Below the pieces are notes generated by a model that had not been told where the DNA came from, did not search any database, and saw nothing but the letters and a program-made list of their open reading frames with translations. Below are positions 55,331-64,000 of a stretch of 64,000 nt of DNA, in pieces; the stretch's first letter is position 1; the number at the start of each line of letters is the position of its first letter. Made by a program: the position numbers and the translations under genes. Source of the stretch: Epiperipatus broadwayi (Eukaryota > Onychophora > Udeonychophora > Euonychophora > Peripatidae); NCBI GenBank assembly GCA_028023455.1, contig JAQFVV010006737.1:124001-188000 (forward strand), given 5' to 3'.

Positions 55331-56219
55331 TTTTTAATATATATATATATAATTTTAGTGCAATTATGTTACAATGAAAAAAAGTATATTTTTTAATTTG
55401 AACCCAATATTGAAAAAATGAAGTCATTTTTTTATTGTTATATATAATACAGTTAATAAAAAAACATAGTCGAATGTAATTAATTATAAATATTAAGATT
55501 GCCAAAAAGGGATGATATACAAAAATACTATCAGTTTCTATGATCACAACATGAGATTAAATTTTAAGTGGATAAAGCTATAACATTTTTTCAGGTTCAA
55601 ATTAAGTTTAGAATTTTTTTAATTCCATAGCTAAGCTGGCTAATGATCCAGAATTGGTTGGTAAATAAACCTACAGTTATTCTTAGTTAGAGGGTAAAAC
55701 AAAGATTAAAAAAGTCACAAATTCCTGTCAGCGACGGTTGGAAATGTCATTACTGTGCATTGGGGAATTTCAAAATTGTTTTATTGTTATTTTTTAACTT
55801 TATATATTATATAATAAATATATTAACACATCATCAATTGAGATATACAAAAGTATGGGTTGTCAGCTCCGATTATCATTCTAAATACATTTTTATTATG
55901 ATAACTAAACAGAAAAATAAATTATTTAGGATGATTGGTGCTGATATGTTTTCATATTTATTTATGTATACTACTAAGTTTGTAATTGTTTTGTGAAAAT
56001 GCGCAAGTATTTTACTATTAGATCAAACAAAAATGTGATTGAGAATTTAAAACGTCTTGAAATAAAAAGTGTTTTAACAGCTTTTCTTTAAACTGACAAC
56101 TTAAGGATTAATGATATCTGTAGTTTACACATTCAACAGAAAGATAAAACTTTAATTAAACAATTTTTATTCAGTGATCTTTTCATTATCTTCACATCTA
56201 CTATTTTCTAAACGCCTTT
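55331..56219. other. AT-rich non-coding DNA
   Basis: Nothing recognised apart from a TA run of about 20 bp near 55336. Confidence 0.5.
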
Positions 56220-56332
56220 GTTGATTTTTATCTATATAAAAGCAGAAATTTCAAATGGCGGCTGCGATACCTCTCGGCTAACAACGCAAGACTTGATTTT
56301 TATCTATATAAAAGCAGAAATTTCAAATAATG
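56220..56332. repeat. Direct repeat flanking a GC-rich 37-mer
   Basis: TTGATTTTTATCTATATAAA and the following AGCAGAAATTTCAAAT occur twice (about 56220-56255 and 56293-56328) around a CpG-rich insert (GGCGGCTGCGATACC onward, 56256-56292). It is either one and a half copies of a 72-bp tandem unit or an insertion with a long target duplication. Confidence 0.85.
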
Positions 56333-56680
56333 AAAATAGAATGAAAACAAGTATATTCTTAATGAAAAAAACACCTGTGTCATAATAACGTCATCAAGAC
56401 CAGAAGATATTTTGGGATTAATATTGACAACAATGATAAAACATAAATTCCATTTACTACAATTGTTAGATGTTCAAAGTTTTTTTTTTTCATATCCTCA
56501 TAGCATCGGCCGGGAGTTTAGATTTATTTTAATTACAAATGTAGCAACTTGGTTTTAAATATATAAAAAAAAGCATTCCATTAAATTGTCAATTTGCTTT
56601 GCACGGCTGTATATAGGCTAACTATTTGAAAGGAAAATGTTATTTTTATCAGAAATTAGCCAATTTCTAATGTCTTACCA
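56333..56680. other. Non-coding DNA
   Basis: Nothing recognised. Confidence 0.4.
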
Positions 56681-56752
56681 GCTAAAAATCAAATCCAGAT
56701 CTGAGCCACGACGGGCGGATGACCACTATTTTATAAGATATGCAGTTACATG
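56681..56752 (-). repeat. tRNA-Asp-like sequence, SINE head or pseudogene
   Basis: The reverse strand reads ATAGTGGTCA, TCCGCCCGTCGTGG, then ATCTGGATTTGATT. This follows the order of a tRNA-Asp (TATAGTGGTTAGTAT, CCGCCTGTCACGCGG, GGGTTCGATTC) with the GTC anticodon position kept. T33 is C and the T-arm is degraded, so it is not a working tRNA. Confidence 0.5.
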
Positions 56753-58860
56753 TGAATTTTTTTTTTGTAAACTAAGATGGCAGCTTGTATTTTTGATTTA
56801 ATCTACAGTTTCAAGGTGCCCCAATAAAATGTTTGCAAAAAATATCTGCTAGGAAACATCGTATTTAATATTTACGTTTTATTTTTTTATTACTGGTATT
56901 TAAAAAAAAAAGAAATCAATATGAAAAAAAAAACTACGATATTTACAGTTTATTTTTTGGAATAATTTATTAACAGAAAAATGAAAAAAAAAAACATATA
57001 AATACAATATTTACACTTTATTCATGTTGGCCTTTGGACGTGTGCAATCATATAGTTACCATTAACGCAAATTTTCGGGAAGGCAGGATCCAATACTTTT
57101 GGAAATAGTTCACTGCTTACATTCTGTGACAGAAAGCTCCCAAATTTTTGTCATTATTATAATTTATATATATAAAAAAAAAACTCTTGACAAAAAAAAA
57201 AAAAAATAGGCTGAATTGAACCAAAGTACGACAATGTGAAAAAACTACTCATTGCTTTCCATCTTATAATATAAGTTTTAAAAAAAATTGAAATAAAGCT
57301 TCTTATTGAAATTTATCAGAATATATTTCTCTTTTATTAATTTAACCATTGATTTATTAATATTATTTTAACGTCACATCTTTGGTAGATTGTATGCCCT
57401 TGAATCTGTGTGTTTATCATAAATTCAAGTTGCTATCTTAGTTTACAGGAAAAATCATAAGTATCAAAATATATTATAATATTTTTGGTTAGATTTAGGT
57501 CTTTATGTTACACATTATAAAATGCAAGTTAATCAAACTATGAAAAAGAATAATCTTCTGTTCATATATGAGTTTAGATATCTCAAGAACATAGCTATCT
57601 TTCCTGATTAACTGACCTACTATTTACTGTTTTTTTCACTGCTGGAAAAATCAGTTTTATATTTATTTAAAATGACACCAGGCTCATAGACCCACTGATA
57701 TCCGTTGCATTACATACCATAAATTAGGAAGAAAATAACTAAAAAGATTGGAAATTACATTTTCCTGTCAATTAATATTATAAAATATTATCCCGCATTC
57801 ATAGATTAAAACCAACATGTTGGCATAGGTCATTATACATTTCTTAAAATAATCTTTTGTATAATAAAGTGTAAATAACCTAAAATTAATAACATACAAT
57901 GAAAAGTTGATATTAAAGATAAATATTTTATTATGACAAATTTAAAATATTTAAACGATAAATTTTAAATTACTAATAAATTGGAAAGCACACACAAATG
58001 CCCATCGAGATAATAATGTTAAGTAGTAAAAACAGTTCCATTCTTTTAAATTTGTTGAAGGAAGGAAGAAATCTATGGATAAAATGTCTCTTTAAGTATA
58101 GGTGAAATTCACAGTTAAAGTTTATAGTTAAATTTAGTTTGCAAACATTTAATTTGACATAATTTAAACTACAAGAAGTATTAACTTACCAGCAAGTTTT
58201 GCAAATTTATGTAGATTGTAATGTACATGTATTTCTTGGTTTGAAGAGCTAATAGCCATTGATTTTAATCACTGTTGACATCTTTTACATTGTTCATCTA
58301 CTTTAAGGCTTGCATGAAGGCTTTTTGGAGTGACCTCTTCCTGATGTGTGTCCACAAATGCTCTGATTTCCTCTCCACATGATGAATTAGTTCAATAGAG
58401 TGGTCCTGAATATTTCATGATCCAAGACTAGCCAACAGACAAGACCTTACTTGAACATATTTTCTTTTCTTTATAGTCTTGACCAGTTTCCAGATTTCTG
58501 TACATATGTCCTTATCTTTTGTTTTATCATAAGGCAAGTTTTGTTTATTTTATAGTTACCAAGTCTCTTTTTTATAAAATATTTCCACTATCTTTAGTTA
58601 GCATATGTCTTTCTTTTATTTATCTGGATAAACAATCTGTATGCACTTAAATTCTTTCCAATTTTAACTTTAATTAAATTAAATACATAATATCAACATA
58701 AATAACTTTCATTGTACATATCAAGAAATGAATTCTGCTAACTAAAAAAAACCAAATTGCATCTTTTGAATGATCTTTAACTTTTTTCTTTTTTTTTTAG
58801 CTTTTCAATATTACCAATGCCAAAACACTCATGATTTATATGTATTTTAATATGGTTCAA
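56753..58860. other. Mostly AT-rich non-coding DNA
   Basis: No supported gene. At about 58295-58410 (reverse strand) a GC-richer segment keeps an open frame of about 35 residues (HSIELIHHVERKSEHLWTHI and onward) bounded by stops. It could be an old TE or exon scrap; I cannot identify it. Confidence 0.4.
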
Positions 58861-58865
58861 TGTTA

Positions 58866-58896
58866 TATATATATATATATATATATATAAATCATG

Positions 58897-58980
<84 letters not shown>

Positions 58981-58998
58981 AATATTTTCATGATTTAT
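58866..58998. repeat. TA array inside a 16-bp inverted repeat
   Basis: TAAATCATGAAAATAT (58888-58903) and its exact complement (58982-58997) enclose about 78 bp of TA. Another TA run (58866-58889) precedes it. The whole would fold as one hairpin. Confidence 0.9.
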
Positions 58999-60156
58999 AA
59001 ATATGCATATTGAATGTGTAATGGAAATTTCCATGAACCTATCTAGATAAACTTCAAATGATATAATTATAAAAACAATTACTTAAAGCTGAAAACTAAC
59101 TTTAAAAGTAAGTCACATAAAATACTATTATTGCAAGGCATGATTTTTGTTTACAGTGGCCAGCTTTAAATATTTGTTTGCCTAATTATATTGTAATTCA
59201 GGGTCATTTATTAATGTGTGGAATTTTAATTGTGGTTTTAATTTGTATAGATAATCAATTTGATTTTTTAAAGGGTAAGTAGTTCACAACTACAATACAC
59301 ATCATATTAGCTCAAGGTTATGAACACCAAGAATATTCAATAAGTAATCAAGACAATCTGTATGAATAAAGATGGATTCCACCTTTTATTCATAGAGTTT
59401 GTCTTGATAATAAATTGAAGCTCCTTGGTGTTGGTAAAGCTAAGCTATGAGGGAGAGGGATAAGTAAAAAAAAATGGTGGGTTTGGATATTTAAAGAATA
59501 TAATTTTCAAGTTTTCTTGTTACAAGCTGCTAGTAGAATTTAATATTTCTTAGAAATATTCCCATTGAAATAAAATAGAGAATGCATTATTAATTTCATG
59601 GTTTGTTTTTTTTAAATGTATATTATATGTATCATAATTCTTATTTATTATACTACTGAAAAACTACAAGTAATGTGAAGATGGGATTTCAAAGGTCACA
59701 CTTTTTTCCAGCTTTGCTAAATCTTCATTCCACCTTTTATAATTCAAAGTAACCAGTATTATAAATATAATACAATGAAGATTAATGAATCTATTATACA
59801 CATTCATAATTTTTCTTTAAATGCATATCAGATTATACATTGTTTTTCAGTATAAAAACTCAGACTAAATCCTCATTCATTATCTATATAATTTGAATAT
59901 CAACCAATTCTTGTCAGATTGAACCAATGGTTCAACATCTGATGATGTGATTTTTTTACTCATGTCTAGTAAGTTCATCCTGTTTTTATTAAACAAAAAT
60001 AAACATACAATTGTACCACATATAAAAAATGCAGCAGCATGTATTTATTGAAATAAACATCTAGAGTAATTATGATTCTCTTCTCTGGCAAAATATATTC
60101 ATGACAATTTTTCTTATAACTAAAAAAATCATTAATGAAAGAGTTGATTGCACTTT
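58999..60156. other. Non-coding DNA with one foldback
   Basis: Arms CACCAAGAATATTCAATAAG (from 59325) and CAATTTATTATCAAGAC on the opposite strand form a foldback at 59325-59434 around GATGGATTCCACC. Nothing else recognised. Confidence 0.5.
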
Positions 60157-60157
60157 C

Positions 60158-60222
<65 letters not shown>

Positions 60223-60267
60223 AAAATATAAAATTTTCTATAGAGAGTTCTATTTAAATGATGGTTT

Positions 60268-60335
<68 letters not shown>

Positions 60336-60340
60336 TATAT
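60157..60340. repeat. Two neighbouring (TA)n arrays
   Basis: TA runs at 60160-60219 and 60270-60340 are separated by about 50 bp. Confidence 0.97.
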
Positions 60341-60893
60341 AGTATATGATATAGTATAAGTGGTGCATATTTGACTGGGAAATTATTCACTCTTTAAAAT
60401 GAAACAAGATTAATTATATGCATATATATTAAACTCACATGGTATAATCTGTATAAAATATTGTTGACAAAAAATAGTAATTTGGTTGTTGACACTTATA
60501 AAATTTCTGCATGATCTTGAATATATATATATATATAATTAAATAATTATTTGTCATATATTTTCTTTCAAACTGTTTTCATAGTCTTCAATAAAAAATA
60601 TGATTGACTTCTTTTACTATATATGATAACTAATGCCATATTTTCTTTTGACTTATATATTAATATCACTCTGCATTTCCATCAATGATTGCAATAGGCA
60701 GTTTATAAACATCAAAGGCTTAAAAGATATGTGGGTCCACTCTATTCTTGAAAATTTTGTAGAAATATGTGTGTACATATGCATTCTGAAAAGTACAATG
60801 TATTAAACACTATTGTTTCTATTGTAATCAAGATTTATCTATTAAAATGTTAGATAATATACATGATGTACAATATATAGAGAGTTGGAGCAA

Positions 60894-60895
<2 letters not shown>
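60341..60895. other. AT-rich non-coding DNA
   Basis: Nothing recognised. Confidence 0.5.

Positions 60896-60955
<60 letters not shown>
60896..60955. repeat. (TA)n microsatellite
   Basis: About 60 bp of TA. Confidence 0.97.
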
Positions 60956-60957
<2 letters not shown>

Positions 60958-62205
60958 AATCAAATATTGTTGAACTTTCAACAGACCTACCTATGTGTTT
61001 TAGAATTCTAAAGTCAGCAAGCAACTCCATAATTAATTTGAAAGTGTGAACAAACAGACCACTTAAAAATAAAATAAATCTGAAAATCATAATATAAAAT
61101 TTATTATATTGATAATAATTAAATATTTAAATTGTATTAAATATTAATATTAAATCTCATTGCCTAATTGAACTTTCATGTTGTGTTTGTAACAATTTTT
61201 CTTTTCAAAATGGAGGTTTAAACTTTATTTCAGCAAGAATTGTATGTACACAATAATGTACAAAGTGGATATGTAAGAGTTAAGGATAAGTTCGAATTGT
61301 TCTGAAAGATGTTATAGTGTTTTCAGTCTAAAGTTTTGTTTATAATATTGCATTATACATAAGGGTATATTTTTAGTTAATAAAGGAAAAAAAACATCAT
61401 TTTTCATTAAAGCATTTGTTAAAAAACAATTTTATAATAAAAGCCAGAAAATAAAATCTCATATTTTTATCAAAATCAATTCTAACAAGCAGTTTGGAAT
61501 CGACGTCCTATTTTCATTTTCATGAGACTTGTATAAAATTGCAACAGATATTTACTATTTTATAATAATTTCTTTTTTAAAACTTTTTTAAAAAATAATA
61601 ATCTTATATATTTATGTTCTTATCACTAATGTGTGCTTGTACTGGACGACTTGACAAAACAGGAATACCTGCAAGTGTTTAATAATGTTTTATAGGTCAC
61701 ACTTTATAGTAAGACATGCTGGTTCTTGATTGTAAATGGAATTGTTGCCTTTTGCAATAATACCCAGAGGGAAAGTGATAACCATAAAAATGAAAATAAT
61801 CCGAATTAAAGATTAATATGACACTTTTAATGCTGAATCGTCACATTGTCTCCTGAAAATATAATCATATGATTATTACTATAATAAAGTTGTTATATCA
61901 GATGCAAATGTCTTGAGGAGTAATATTATATTTATCATAAAAAAGCCTTATGATTTTGTGAGATGTATGCGGCAAATATTGATCTTTTATTTATTGCTTA
62001 AAAGTAGCCTTTATAGACTTTCTGTCATCATTTTTAAACCATTATGTGGCAGCGCATTTCTCTTGTTGCTTTTAGAAGAGAATAATTTGCCTAATTTAGT
62101 CAAAGTTCCTTGACATTTATTTCACACTTATGAAAATGAATTGTATTTTCATTGCGTTCTTGAATATAGATTAAACAACTTTATAAAATATTGACAATCA
62201 TTTTA
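60956..62205. other. AT-rich non-coding DNA
   Basis: Nothing recognised; short frames are without domains. Confidence 0.5.
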
Positions 62206-62207
62206 CT

Positions 62208-62316
62208 GTAGATATACCGCCAGTATACTGTGCATTATGCAACATTAATATATATATATATATATATATAACTGCTTAATTTTTGCATAATGTACAGTAT
62301 TTTCAGGCATATCTGT
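62208..62316. repeat. Foldback with a TA array in its loop
   Basis: GATATACCGCCAGTATACTG, then TGCATTATGCAA (62211-62242) is answered by TTGCATAATGTACAGTATTT and CAGGCATATC (62283-62314). About 22 bp of TA lies in the loop. Confidence 0.8.
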
Positions 62317-63077
62317 TGGAATCTAGGTCAGCAGTAGCTTTTGTATATGTAAACCAGAAACCAGATAAACGTACAACTAGATTTTATTGTCATATTTATT
62401 CATTCACTACTCTTCTAATAATTTGATTTTTTTTTTATAAATTTCTCTAAAGATATCAATATCAGCTAACTTTTTTTCATATATCTGTAGCAGTCTTTTA
62501 TTCTTTAAGTATGTAGTTGTTTGTATAGATCCTATATAAAATTATGTGGAAATCATAAGGATGTTGCCTTAAAATTGAAAATTATATTTTAATGATGATG
62601 CATGTTAGTGTTTTATTGATCTCCTTTCAAGACCACACATACATAAAAAATTAATTGGCTATTTAGTGATGATCCATTTAATCATTATAAATATTTACAC
62701 ATTTATAATATATTATGATATAATAATCAATATTTCATTACTATTTTAAAATACATAATTATGCTTCATGAAATGGCTAAGCGGCAATGGGTCTTAAAAA
62801 ATATTACATATATAAGCCACTTTAAATAAATAAATTTAATTACATAAAATCATTCAAAATAAGGCCTAATGATCATAAATCAATTAAACTTCGATTCCTT
62901 TTTATTCACTAAAATTTTCAGCACACAAAATCCCAAACCATAGTGTTAAATATTCCATTATATTATATGTAATATTTGAACTATTAATATATTCTTAAAC
63001 ATACTTCACTTATGGTAAAACTAGTTATACAATTTGTGTACAATTTCATATGAATGTACAGACTAACATTATTAATA
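62317..63077. other. AT-rich non-coding DNA
   Basis: Nothing recognised. Confidence 0.5.
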
Positions 63078-63099
63078 ATATATATATATATATATATAT

Positions 63100-63510
63100 A
63101 TATGATAAACAAAACAAGTTATAAATTTCATTAACTTGCTTATAGCTTGCATTTTATGATCACTAGATGGAGCTTTACCAATATCTCTATACAAGCTTTG
63201 TATACATAAATGCTGAGAGAGACAGAATTCAATATCTCTTTCATTGTCTCCATCTTCAGATCAGCTGATTTCAAGCTTGAATGTTTTTGCAATGATATAT
63301 ATTGCAGAGGCTTTTACTATGTGGTGAAACTGAACTGTTTTCAGACCCATATAACTGTCTAGTTTATTTAACTGAATTTGAAGATATTTACATACCTGAA
63401 AAATTCATGCTTGCAAGCTGATAGAAACTTTTTCCATAAATGCTGAGTTTTAGAGCCAGTGTTTAGATCTAGTTTCTAGTGCCACCCTTCACTGATGATA
63501 GCCAGATGAG
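63100..63510. mobile_element. Family C element rearranged by inversion
   Basis: The 3' half of the family C unit is on the reverse strand (63100-63285), and the 5' half follows on the forward strand (63285-63510: TATATTGCAGAGGCTTTTAC, ACTATGTGGTG, GCTTGCAAGCTGATAG, CCCTTCACTGATGATAGCC). A TA run precedes it and a GATA array follows. The hammerhead core is split: CTGATGA lies at 63492-63498, while GAAA with its helix III palindrome ATCAGCTGAT is at 63260-63272 on the other strand. Confidence 0.75.
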
Positions 63511-63553
63511 ACAAAGTGTCATATAGAGAAAAGTAGCCTGACTGGAAGACAGA

Positions 63554-63975
<422 letters not shown>

Positions 63976-64000
63976 TTTACCCACTTAGATGAATAGATTA

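Overview
This window looks like gene-poor, strongly A+T-rich animal DNA with no host gene that I can support. It is packed with simple repeats ((TA)n, (AAT)n, (CT)n, (GATA)n), broken retrotransposons and short palindromic elements. The mix of a decayed RTE-type LINE, Penelope-like fragments, a mariner-like transposase remnant, tRNA-like SINE heads and very dense AT microsatellites is what I would expect of a mollusc, most likely a cephalopod of the octopus type. That assignment is inference and rests on no host gene.

Layout. 0-3.6 kb: unique-looking AT-rich DNA. 3.7-5.2 kb: four head-to-head and tandem copies of one repeat (family A), ending at a TA array. 6.1-7.3 kb: a tRNA-like SINE head and a reverse-strand mariner transposase remnant. 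7.86-8.23 kb: a MITE with inverted repeats of about 70 bp. 8.9-9.5 kb: a GC-richer unidentified block. 10.3-10.9 kb: a tandem duplication. 11.7-13.1 kb: two Penelope-like 3' ends head to head. 13.16-16.45 kb: a nearly full-length but dead RTE LINE. 16.5-17.0 kb: a palindromic element (family B). 22-24.2 kb: further palindromes of families D and A. 24.9-27.0 kb: a dead LINE of a different clade with an (AAT)n tail. 28.3-29.4 kb: a third LINE fragment. 33.4-33.8 kb: family B again. 34.5 kb: a tRNA-Arg-like sequence. 36.4, 44.2-45.0 and 63.1-63.5 kb: family C. 40.9 kb: a possible Penelope remnant. 42.2, 46.4 and 22.1 kb: family D. 53.1 kb: another foldback (family E). The end is a GATA array of about 420 bp.

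The main observation is that at least four repeat families (A-D), each forming long inverted pairs or palindromes, carry the hammerhead self-cleaving ribozyme arrangement at their core: CTGANGA, a short hairpin or spacer, GAAA (mutated in some copies), a very short or self-complementary helix III, then NUH, with the flanks pairing as helix I. Family C shows a compensatory base-pair change between copies (C-G to T-A in helix I). Family A puts its (TA)n microsatellite exactly where helix III should be. Many of these elements end at (TA)n arrays, so part of the microsatellite landscape may be a by-product of ribozyme-bearing mobile elements. I found this by reading; no covariance search or similarity search was run.
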